From: JADGHE01 sp035716025
GTDB taxonomy: Bacteria > Pseudomonadota > Alphaproteobacteria > Rhizobiales > Xanthobacteraceae
DNA: 64,000 nt
Assembly: GCA_035716025.1 (NCBI GenBank)
Contig: DASTKH010000046.1
Span: forward strand, 43,888-107,887
Direction: 5' to 3'
The translations under genes and the position numbers were made by a program. This document shows, one piece after another, positions 44,431-51,708 of this stretch (positions within the stretch are counted from its first letter, which is position 1; each line of letters opens with the position of its first letter). Under the pieces are notes generated by a model. It was not told the DNA's origin and made no database searches. It saw only the letters and a list, made by a program, of their open reading frames with translations.

Positions 44431-45560
44431 ACCTCGCCTATCGTGATATCCGCCACAATGTCGGCCGGTTCATACTGACCTGCGTCGGGCTGGGTCTTCT
44501 TCTCGCCGTCGTCCTGGCGATGATCGGCATTTATCGAGGCCTCGTGGCCGACGCCCTGACGATAGCCCGGGCGCCGGCCGTCGACCTTTGGGTCGTGGAG
44601 GCGAACACGCGCGGGCCTTTCGCGGAGGCCTCGCGTATTCCGGGCGATACGCGCGAATCCGTCGCGCGAATTGCCGGCGTCGCCGCGGCCGGCAGCGTCA
44701 CCTACCAGACCGTGGAGGCTCAGCATCGGGGCCACAAGCTACGCCTCTATGTCATCGGCTTCGAGCCGACCCGGCCGGGCGGGCCCCCTGAAATCGACGA
44801 GGGCCGCGGGATTGCCCGCAGCCATGACGAACTGATCGCCGACCGCGCGGCCGGCATTGCGCTCGGCGACAGCATCCGGTTCGGCCGGAACGTCTTTACG
44901 GTGGTCGGCCTCACGCGGCATCAGGTCAATTCCGGCGGTGATCCCGCGGTCTACATCACGTTGCCCGATGCGCAGAAGCTGCAATTCGATCTCGCTCCGC
45001 CGGCCGCGCGCGTCCAGGCAGCGCGCGGGGGCGGCGTCGCGAGCCGGGAGACCGTCAACGCCGTGGTGGCGCGGCTGCAGCCCAACGCCTCACCCGATAC
45101 GGTCGCCGAAACGGTGCGGCGCTGGAAACACCTCTCGGCCATCACGCAGGAGGCGCAGGAGGGCATTCTGACGCGCTCCCTGGTCGATCGCGCACGCCGG
45201 CAGATCGGGCTCTTCACGACGCTTCTCCTCACCGTGTCCGCCGTCATCATCGCGCTGATCATCTACACGATGACCATGGAGAAGCTGAGGCCGATCGCCA
45301 CCCTGAAGCTGATCGGCGCGCCCGACCGCACCATCATCGGCATGATACTGCAGCAGGCGCTCGGGCTTGGTGTCGTCGGTTTTGCCATCGGGGCGACGCT
45401 GATTCTCAACATCAAGGATTACTTCCCCCGCCGCGTGGTGCTGGAGCCCGATAACGTGCTGGCGCTCGGCGCGATCGTCCTTGCGGTGTGCGTGCTCTCG
45501 AGCGCGCTCGGCGTGCGGGCCGCGCTCAGAATTGATCCCGCGACGGCGCTCGGAGGCTGA
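44427..45560 (+). CDS. ABC exporter permease (DevC/MacB-like, FtsX domain)
   Basis: A 377-residue permease. One N-terminal helix (about residues 14-36) is followed by a large periplasmic domain and three C-terminal helices forming the FtsX core (about 260-290, 312-340 and 345-370). ALIIYTMTMEKLRPIATLKLIGAPDRTIIGM, here marked by MTMEKLRPIATLKLIG, is a DevC/LolC-type signature. With the adaptor and ATPase genes it makes a complete tripartite exporter apart from the outer-membrane channel. The substrate is unknown. Confidence 0.87.
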   Translation: MNLAYRDIRHNVGRFILTCVGLGLLLAVVLAMIGIYRGLVADALTIARAPAVDLWVVEANTRGPFAEASRIPGDTRESVARIAGVAAAGSVTYQTVEAQHRGHKLRLYVIGFEPTRPGGPPEIDEGRGIARSHDELIADRAAGIALGDSIRFGRNVFTVVGLTRHQVNSGGDPAVYITLPDAQKLQFDLAPPAARVQAARGGGVASRETVNAVVARLQPNASPDTVAETVRRWKHLSAITQEAQEGILTRSLVDRARRQIGLFTTLLLTVSAVIIALIIYTMTMEKLRPIATLKLIGAPDRTIIGMILQQALGLGVVGFAIGATLILNIKDYFPRRVVLEPDNVLALGAIVLAVCVLSSALGVRAALRIDPATALGG

Positions 45561-45561
45561 G

Positions 45562-46314
45562 ATGGCTGCGGATGCCCCGCACCCGCTTGTCCGGCTCGAG
45601 CGCGTGTCGAAGCATTTCGGGGAAGGGGAAACGCGGGTCGACGCGCTGCGCGACATTTCGCTGGAGGTGCGCCCGCGGGAGGTGGTGGCGCTGCTGGGTC
45701 CGTCAGGGTCCGGCAAGACGACGCTCCTCAACATCATCGGCTGCATCCTCGATCCCTCGGCGGGCGCGATGGACCTCGACGGGGAGCGCGTGTTGCGCGA
45801 CGGCCGCTGGCAGCGGCAGGACCTGCGGCGCCTGCGCCTCGAGAAGATCGGTTTCATCTTCCAGTTCCACAATCTGCTGCCCTTTCTCGATGCGACCGAC
45901 AATGTCGCCGTCGTGCTCCACCTCGCGGGGCTGGACGGCGCGACGGCCCGGCGGCGCGCGATCGCGCTTCTGGATTATCTGGAGGTCGGGCACCGCAGGG
46001 CGGCGATGCCCTCGAAACTTTCCGGCGGCGAGGCGCAGCGCGTCGCCATTGCCCGTGCGCTCGCGAACAGGCCGCGCATCATCCTGGCGGACGAACCGAC
46101 CGCGGCTCTCGATTCCAAGCGCGCCGCCATCGTCATGGACCTCCTGCGCCGACTGGCGGTGGAACAGGATGCCGCCATCATCGCGGTGACGCACGACGAG
46201 AAGATTTTCGATCGCTTCGACCGCATCTTCCAGCTCCGCGACGGACGGTTGGAGGCGGAGCGTACGCACGCCGGGCCGGCGTTGCCCGACCAACCGGCAC
46301 CGCGTCCGGCCTGA
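45562..46314 (+). CDS. ABC exporter ATP-binding protein (MacB/DevA/LolD type)
   Basis: A 250-residue ATPase. Walker A is GPSGSGKTT, the signature is KLSGGEAQRVAIARAL and Walker B is IILADEPTAALDSK. The HFGEGETRVDALRDISLEV start and the TKGRPY-free C terminus are those of the LolD/MacB/DevA group. It lies 1 nt after the permease gene, completing an adaptor-permease-ATPase operon. The last residues are Pro-rich and probably disordered. Confidence 0.9.
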   Translation: MAADAPHPLVRLERVSKHFGEGETRVDALRDISLEVRPREVVALLGPSGSGKTTLLNIIGCILDPSAGAMDLDGERVLRDGRWQRQDLRRLRLEKIGFIFQFHNLLPFLDATDNVAVVLHLAGLDGATARRRAIALLDYLEVGHRRAAMPSKLSGGEAQRVAIARALANRPRIILADEPTAALDSKRAAIVMDLLRRLAVEQDAAIIAVTHDEKIFDRFDRIFQLRDGRLEAERTHAGPALPDQPAPRPA

Positions 46315-46385
46315 CGGCGGTCGGATCCCGCCGGGTGGCCTCGCGCCCTCGTGCGAGTGGCATTTCGGGCGGCATTGCTTGTATG

Positions 46386-46402
46386 CTGACACAAAGTGGC
46401 AG
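46386..46402. promoter_or_regulatory. Operator-like 17-bp site upstream of YafY regulator
   Basis: CTGACAC-AAA-GTGGCAG is a 7-3-7 imperfect palindrome, 6 of 7 positions symmetric, 21 nt before the ATG at 46424. A site of the same 7-3-7 geometry and CTGACA core occurs at 47093-47109, inside the fused gene. Binding by the YafY-type regulator itself is inferred from position and the repeated pattern. Confidence 0.5.
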
Positions 46403-46423
46403 TATCCCGGGATAGATTGGCGC

Positions 46424-47791
46424 ATGTCCCGCGCCGCGCGCCTTTTCGAGCTGCTTCAGATGCTGCGTCGTCACCGTCGGCCGGTGAGCGGACGCCATTT
46501 GGCGCGCGAGGCGGGCGTCTCGCTGCGCACCCTCTATCGGGATATTGCGGCGCTGCAGGCCCTCGGCGCCGAGATCGAAGGCGAGCCGGGGGTTGGATAT
46601 GTCCTCAAGCCCGGCTTCCTGCTGCCGCCGCTCATGTTCAGCCCGCAGGAGATCGAGGCGCTGGCGCTCGGTCTGAAATGGGTGGCGCGGCGGACCGACG
46701 CCGCCATGGGGCAGGCGGCGCGGGACGCCATGGCGCGGATCGGTGCGGTTCTACCCCCGGACTTGAAGGCGCGGCTCGAAAACGATGCGCTGGTTGTCGG
46801 TCCGGGTTGGCCGCGCCCCCAGGGGGTGGCCCTCGGGCTGCTGCGCCAGGCCCTGAACGAAGAAAGAAAACTCGCCCTCGCCTACGTTGATGAAAAGGGT
46901 GTGCGGACCGCCCGCGTGGTGTGGCCGGTCGCGCTGGGCTTCTTCGAGACCGCGCGGGTGCTGGTCGCCTGGTGCGAATTGCGCCAGTCCTTCCGCCATT
47001 TCCGGACCGACCGGATCGTCTCGGCCGACCTACTATCTGCGCGCATTCCGAAACCGCGCCGCCAGCTCGCGCGGGATTGGCGCCGCACGCTGCTGACAGA
47101 AGCTGACAGTGCGCGACGCTATACGGTCGGTCCCACGCGCATCGCGAAGGAGCCCGTCATGAGCGAGCATCTCGTCTTCTACACCCACCCGCAATCGCGC
47201 GGCGCCATCGTGCATTGGATGCTGGAGGAGATCGGCTGCCCGTATGCGATCAAGGTGCTGCAATACGGCACCACGATGAAGGCGCCGGAATACCTGGCTA
47301 TCAATCCGATGGGCAAGGTCCCGGCGATCCGGCATGGCAACGAGATCGTGACCGAGGCCGCCGCCATCTGCGCCTATCTCGCGGAGGCCTTTCCGGAAGC
47401 GGGGCTTGCGCCCGCGCCGGAGCACCGCGGCGCCTATTATCGCTGGCTGTTTTTCACGGCCGCGTGCCTTGAGCCGGCCATGAGCAATCATTCGGTTGGC
47501 TGGGAGCCCGCGCCCGACATGCAAGGCCGGTTCGGCTACGGTTCGTACGAACAAACTTTGGAAACCCTGGCAGGCTGGCTCAAAGGCCGCCGCTTCGTCG
47601 CCGGGGACCGCTTCACGGCGGCGGATGTCTACGTCGCCTCGCATCTCGGGTTCGGCATGCAGTTCAACATCCTTCCGAAGCGGCCGGAGTTCGAGGCTTA
47701 TGCCGAGCCTCTGCTTGCCCGCCCGGCGCGCCGGCGCGCCGAGGCGCAAGCGCAGAAGCTCATGGCGGAGAAGGCCTGGGAGACGACGTGA
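46424..47791 (+). CDS. YafY-type HTH-WYL regulator fused in frame to a glutathione S-transferase
   Basis: A continuous 455-residue reading frame with two complete proteins. Residues 1-60 are a winged-helix HTH (RLFELLQMLRRHRRPVSGRHLA, here marked by its start, with SLRTLYRDIAAL). Residues about 65-220 are a WYL domain (LALGLKWVARR, EERKLALAYVDEKG, FRHFRTDRIVSADLLSARIP). Residues 246-455 are a GST: N domain (FYTHPQSRGAIVHWMLEE, NPMGKVPAIRHG, VTEAAAICAYLAE) and C domain (FVAGDRFTAADVYVASHLG). No stop separates them. In relatives a YafY gene and a GST gene are usually separate neighbours. An internal ATG at 47159 with a GAAGGAG site may also give free GST. The fusion may be real or a stop-codon loss. 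Confidence 0.8.
   Translation: MSRAARLFELLQMLRRHRRPVSGRHLAREAGVSLRTLYRDIAALQALGAEIEGEPGVGYVLKPGFLLPPLMFSPQEIEALALGLKWVARRTDAAMGQAARDAMARIGAVLPPDLKARLENDALVVGPGWPRPQGVALGLLRQALNEERKLALAYVDEKGVRTARVVWPVALGFFETARVLVAWCELRQSFRHFRTDRIVSADLLSARIPKPRRQLARDWRRTLLTEADSARRYTVGPTRIAKEPVMSEHLVFYTHPQSRGAIVHWMLEEIGCPYAIKVLQYGTTMKAPEYLAINPMGKVPAIRHGNEIVTEAAAICAYLAEAFPEAGLAPAPEHRGAYYRWLFFTAACLEPAMSNHSVGWEPAPDMQGRFGYGSYEQTLETLAGWLKGRRFVAGDRFTAADVYVASHLGFGMQFNILPKRPEFEAYAEPLLARPARRRAEAQAQKLMAEKAWETT
47093..47109. promoter_or_regulatory. Second operator-like 17-bp site, between the regulator and GST parts
   Basis: CTGACAG-AAG-CTGACAG has the same 7-3-7 spacing as the site at 46386-46402. Read as a palindrome its arms match at 6 of 7 positions, and it is also an exact 7-bp direct repeat. 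It lies 50 nt before the GST ATG at 47159, where an operator for a separate GST promoter would be expected. Confidence 0.45.
47146..47161 (+). promoter_or_regulatory. Internal ribosome site and ATG for the GST domain
   Basis: GAAGGAG (47146-47152) precedes ATG 47159 by 6 nt and lies in the same frame as the upstream regulator. Translation from here would give a standard 210-residue GST (MSEHLVFYTHPQSRG start). It is one of the best ribosome-binding sites in the window, supporting separate GST synthesis. Confidence 0.5.
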
Positions 47792-47806
47792 GTCGGCAGC
47801 CGTCTT

Positions 47807-47826
47807 CGGTGCGGGCGCCCGCACCG
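47807..47826. terminator. 20-bp palindrome between convergent genes
   Basis: CGGTGCGGGC followed by GCCCGCACCG is perfectly self-complementary and lies in the 60-nt gap between the YafY-GST gene and the convergent glycosyltransferase gene. As RNA it would form a strong hairpin from either side. No T-run follows, so its terminator role is uncertain. Confidence 0.4.
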
Positions 47827-47851
47827 CTTGCCACGCGCGCCCGCCGGACTC

Positions 47852-49600
47852 CTAGGCCGGCGGCGGCTTCAGAAGGCCGAGCTCCCGCATGCGGCTCAGG
47901 ATCGTCTGGACGTGACGATCCCATGTGTATTCGCTCAGGGCCTCGGCGCGCGCCCGCGCGGCCATGGCCTTCGCTTCGGCCGGATTCTCGACGACGTGCC
48001 GGAGCGCCGCGAGGAAGCCCGCCTCGTCGCCTGGCGTGAAAAGTTGCGCCAGCGGCGCTCTCCCTCGCGCTCCATGCGTAGGACCGTCCCCCCGCAGAAT
48101 GTCGCCGATCTGATCGAGTTCGGCCGCCACGATCGGCCGTTCCATGGCCATGTATTCGAACAACTTGGTCGGGGAGCCGAAAAAGGCGCTGCCGTCCGGG
48201 TTCGGCACGTGCGGGGAGAGAAAAATGTCCGATGCCGCAAGGTATAGCGGCGCCTGATCCTGCGGGACGAGGCCGGTGAGCGTGGCGAAACGGCGATACG
48301 GCTCCCCGCCGACATTGGCCACGACCTCCGGCATCCTCTCCCCGTCGCCGATCAGCAGGAAGTGGAGCTTGTTTCGCGTCAGGAACGCCTCGTCGGAGTC
48401 GACGAGGCTGCGGATCGCGCGCGCCAGAAAATCGGCCCCGTGCCAGGCGCCGAACGTCCCGATGAAAGTCGCGACGCGCGCGTCGCGGTCGATTGCCCAC
48501 CGCGCGCGCAGCGCCGCGCGTTCTTCCGCCGGATAGCGGGACGGGTCGAACCGCTCCGGGCTGATGCAGTTCGGGTAGACGACGATCCGCTCCTTCGGCA
48601 CGCCGGCCGCCGCCACCGCGTCGCCGAGAACGGCGGACACCGTGACGACGAGGTCGGCGTTGCGCAGCGAAATCCTCTCCGCCTGATTTGCAATGTCCTG
48701 CAGCCGGCTTCGCCGGTTGCCGCTCCAGTTTGCCGCGGCCCAGGCTTCCGATCCGTTGTATTCCACGACGACGGGAATCGGCACCCGCCTCGACAAGACG
48801 GCCGGCGTGAAATTGTGAACCGACAGGCGCTGATAGATGAAGGTGTAGGGCCGCGTTTCGAGAAAGCGGTGGACGGCGCGCTCGTAGACCGGATTGTAGA
48901 GGTAGTAATTGAGTTCCTGCGGAAACGCATAAAGCCCCACGGGCTCGACGGGAAGCCAGCGTGTGCCGGGCTTTTCGCTCGGTATCTTCTTGCAGGACGC
49001 GTAATCGACCTCGAAACCATTGCCTACCAGGGCCTCGATGACGCCGCGCGTGTGCCCAATGGATCCGCCCGCCGTGAGCCCCATGGACAGGTGCGCGTCG
49101 AGATAGAGGACGGCCCCGCCTTGCGCTTCCGGGACGGCGAGGGCGCGCCGCGCGGCATTGCCGACTTCGAGGCCGCGGAGCGCGCGCGCCGATTGCCGCA
49201 TCGCGAGGCGGCCGGCGATCTGTGCTCGAAATGCCCGCCAGACGTGCGAAAGCATCGCGAGGCGCGAGACCGGAGTCACCGAGCCGTCCGGCCATAGCAC
49301 ATCGATGCGACGGCTGCCGCTCAGCGCGGCGAGCAGAACGAGCGGGTCCGCGAACGGCCGTGCGTTTTCGTGCTCGATCGCGACGGTCACGCGGCTCTTC
49401 CGGAGCGAACGCAGCGACCGCAGAAAGTCGCGGGTCGGCAGATTGCGCAGCCGCGCAACCGACACGAAGTTGAGGGAGGTCGTGTATTGCGACCGCAATT
49501 TGCTCTGAAATGCGTCGGTCAGCGCATAATAGCTCACGACGTTGCGGGGTTCGCCGTGATCCGAAGTCATGCGCGTCCGAGCGAGGCTTTCGTTCTGCAT
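47852..49600 (-). CDS. Glycosyltransferase, GT4 family, with long N-terminal extension
   Basis: A 582-residue glycosyltransferase, longer than a typical GT4 protein. The C-terminal 260 residues carry the GT-B donor domain: TFIGTFGAWHGADFLARAI, LLIGDGERMPEV and SPTKLFEYMAMERPIVA (the EX7E-type element, near residue 475). Residues 1-170 are not recognisable as a known domain. A sugar-nucleotide-dependent role in surface polysaccharide assembly is supported by the upstream heparinase-like, asnB and oxidoreductase genes on the same strand. Start 49600 is used; Met at 49570 is an alternative. A large open frame on the same strand in another phase is not real. Confidence 0.88.
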   Translation of the reverse strand: MQNESLARTRMTSDHGEPRNVVSYYALTDAFQSKLRSQYTTSLNFVSVARLRNLPTRDFLRSLRSLRKSRVTVAIEHENARPFADPLVLLAALSGSRRIDVLWPDGSVTPVSRLAMLSHVWRAFRAQIAGRLAMRQSARALRGLEVGNAARRALAVPEAQGGAVLYLDAHLSMGLTAGGSIGHTRGVIEALVGNGFEVDYASCKKIPSEKPGTRWLPVEPVGLYAFPQELNYYLYNPVYERAVHRFLETRPYTFIYQRLSVHNFTPAVLSRRVPIPVVVEYNGSEAWAAANWSGNRRSRLQDIANQAERISLRNADLVVTVSAVLGDAVAAAGVPKERIVVYPNCISPERFDPSRYPAEERAALRARWAIDRDARVATFIGTFGAWHGADFLARAIRSLVDSDEAFLTRNKLHFLLIGDGERMPEVVANVGGEPYRRFATLTGLVPQDQAPLYLAASDIFLSPHVPNPDGSAFFGSPTKLFEYMAMERPIVAAELDQIGDILRGDGPTHGARGRAPLAQLFTPGDEAGFLAALRHVVENPAEAKAMAARARAEALSEYTWDRHVQTILSRMRELGLLKPPPA

Positions 49601-49678
49601 GAGGCCTGTCTTTCCGAAATGTCCGGAACCCGTTGCCGAACGTCGCAGCGGATGTTCCGCGCGCCGTTGTCTGAGGGC

Positions 49679-51700
49679 CTACGGTCCACCGCCTCCGGAT
49701 TGCGCCGCAATTCGGATTGCGAGCTTGACGGGCAGATGCCCCTTCGCGGTCCAGACGAGCCGGCTCGACTCGACGGCGACTCCATAACGGGGCGACACGA
49801 GGCATCGCTCGAGGCGAGCCGTCCAGCGATCGTCGGTCTGCGCCGCAATGTCGAACCCGCGCCCCGCGGAGAGCGCCTGCCACCGCCCGCCCTTTGCGGT
49901 GACGGCGACGCCCGGCGCAAAATGCAACGGGATCGCGATCTCATGTTCGCCGGTTCCTTCAAGACGATCCAAGATGTCCAACGTTCTCTGGCGCTTGTCG
50001 AACCGTAGCGTGCGTTCGACGTGCACACCGAGGCGCTCGTAACCGCGATGATGGCCCACGAAGATGTCCTCATCTTCGGTCGTCGACCAATCGAGACAGG
50101 ATGCGCGAGCCTCATCCGCGAGCCGCCACAGATCGTTGGGATCGAACCGATTGATTTCTTCGCCGTCGACCTGCGGGGTGTTGTGGGCCGCGGTGGCGCG
50201 GAAGCGGTTTCGCGCCTCGAACGACGCGGTGTAGACATACGACCCGCAGTCGACGATCAGCGGCGCGCCTTCGAGCCACGCCTCGAACGACAGCGCATCG
50301 TTGTGGCCGTGTCCGCCGCACCCGGCAAGCCCCACCGGACCGCAATCGATGAAGACGTGCGTGCCGCCCTCTCGCATGACGTAACAGCCACCGTGCGGAA
50401 ACGCGCACGAGGCCGGCGCCGCGGCGGCGAGGGCCGGCAGCGCACGCGCCTGCTCCGGCCCGAAAGCCCAGAGCAACTCCGCGCGGCCGCCGCTGAACCC
50501 ACCGGCGAGTCGCGGGTCCGCGAAGGCCAGAGCAACCATGCCTACGAGATACCGATGGTCGCCGATCGGCTGGCCGCCGAACGGCAGCACGCGCGCGTCG
50601 TCGGCATCGCCCCACAACGGACTGCTTCCGTCGCTGCGCGAATAGGCGGCCGTGAAGCGCGCCATGCGCCGCAGCCGCTCGGCATAGGCCGGCGGCACCT
50701 CCTTCCCCAGCGCCAGGCGGTAGAGAGCCGGCCACAGAAACAGTTCGGCGACCAGGCGATGATAGGCGCAAGACGCTTCGTAATCGACGCCGTCCGGCAA
50801 CACTTGGCGCTCGATCTCGGCGCAAAGGGCGCTCCAGGCCTCCTCTGCCCAGCGTGGAGCGTTTCCGACGTCTCCGAAGAAAAGTCCGGCAAAGACCAAC
50901 CCGGCGAGATCGGCGGTGTAGTGGTTTCCGTTGATGTCCGCCTTCTCGATGTGCCTCTGCGTGAAGTCCCCATGCAGGTAGAGACAGGCGAGGAAGCGAT
51001 GGCGGAAGGCGTCGTCCGCCCAGGCGCGGCTCTGCGCGAACACTTGGAACAACCACGTCCAGGTGAAGAGGCGCATCGCCGCCTCCATCGTGCACGACCA
51101 GTTCACGCTGTAGGCGAGCGGGTTGGCTTCCATCCACTCGTCGAGCACGTCGCGCACGGCCGCCGCATAGCGCTCGTCGCCGGACAGGAGATAGGCCTGG
51201 CCCGCGGGGATCAGCCATTGCAGACGCGAGATTTCCCACGGCACCTTGACGTCGCTCGGTCGCCCGCGATTGACGTAGTCGATCGCTCGCGCGAAGGCGC
51301 GAGGCCATCCCATGCCGGTCTTGTAGTCCCGCGACCAGTCGGCCGGGGTTCCAAGCGCGACCGGGCCGCTGCCGAGGAGATCGACCGTCCGGCTCACAGC
51401 GCGGTCCGCCGCCGCGAAAATGCGGGCGCTCTCGCCCGGCTCGACGGCGTCCACGGCCTCGGCGCGCATCGGGCGTGTGACCGCCGGGTAGGCGCGATCG
51501 GCGAGCCGCGTCCACAAGGCGTCGATGCTCTGGGCTTTCGCCAGCGCCAGCAGCCTCCTGTGGTCAAGTCGGCGGGCCCGCTGCGGCGCGAGCCAGCGAT
51601 CGAACTCGCAGGCCGCCTCGCGCCGAACGCGTTCGACGACATAGGCGGGGCGCTTGCGGACCAGGCGCCGCGCGCGCGCAACGGCGGACATCACCGACAT
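49679..51700 (-). CDS. Heparinase II/III-like polysaccharide lyase family protein
   Basis: A 673-residue protein with the alginate-lyase-like helical N domain and the heparinase II/III C domain. Conserved segments are ADINGNHYTADLAGLVFAGLFF (Asn-His near 257), SCAYHRLVAELFLWP, and GHGHNDALSFE with LIVDCGSYVYT (near 465-490), then FRATAAHNTPQVDGEE. No signal peptide is visible. Such proteins are encoded in many exopolysaccharide and capsule loci, where their exact task is unclear. ATG 51700 is 8 nt after asnB; ATG 51691 is possible. Confidence 0.87.
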   Translation of the reverse strand: MSVMSAVARARRLVRKRPAYVVERVRREAACEFDRWLAPQRARRLDHRRLLALAKAQSIDALWTRLADRAYPAVTRPMRAEAVDAVEPGESARIFAAADRAVSRTVDLLGSGPVALGTPADWSRDYKTGMGWPRAFARAIDYVNRGRPSDVKVPWEISRLQWLIPAGQAYLLSGDERYAAAVRDVLDEWMEANPLAYSVNWSCTMEAAMRLFTWTWLFQVFAQSRAWADDAFRHRFLACLYLHGDFTQRHIEKADINGNHYTADLAGLVFAGLFFGDVGNAPRWAEEAWSALCAEIERQVLPDGVDYEASCAYHRLVAELFLWPALYRLALGKEVPPAYAERLRRMARFTAAYSRSDGSSPLWGDADDARVLPFGGQPIGDHRYLVGMVALAFADPRLAGGFSGGRAELLWAFGPEQARALPALAAAAPASCAFPHGGCYVMREGGTHVFIDCGPVGLAGCGGHGHNDALSFEAWLEGAPLIVDCGSYVYTASFEARNRFRATAAHNTPQVDGEEINRFDPNDLWRLADEARASCLDWSTTEDEDIFVGHHRGYERLGVHVERTLRFDKRQRTLDILDRLEGTGEHEIAIPLHFAPGVAVTAKGGRWQALSAGRGFDIAAQTDDRWTARLERCLVSPRYGVAVESSRLVWTAKGHLPVKLAIRIAAQSGGGGP

Positions 51701-51708
51701 GGCCGCGT

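Noticed and set aside
47760..49883. A 707-codon frame on the same strand as the glycosyltransferase, in another phase
   Set aside because: The glycosyltransferase frame has clear GT-B motifs; the competing frame is Arg/Ala-rich and lacks any family feature. A frameshift is not needed to explain either.
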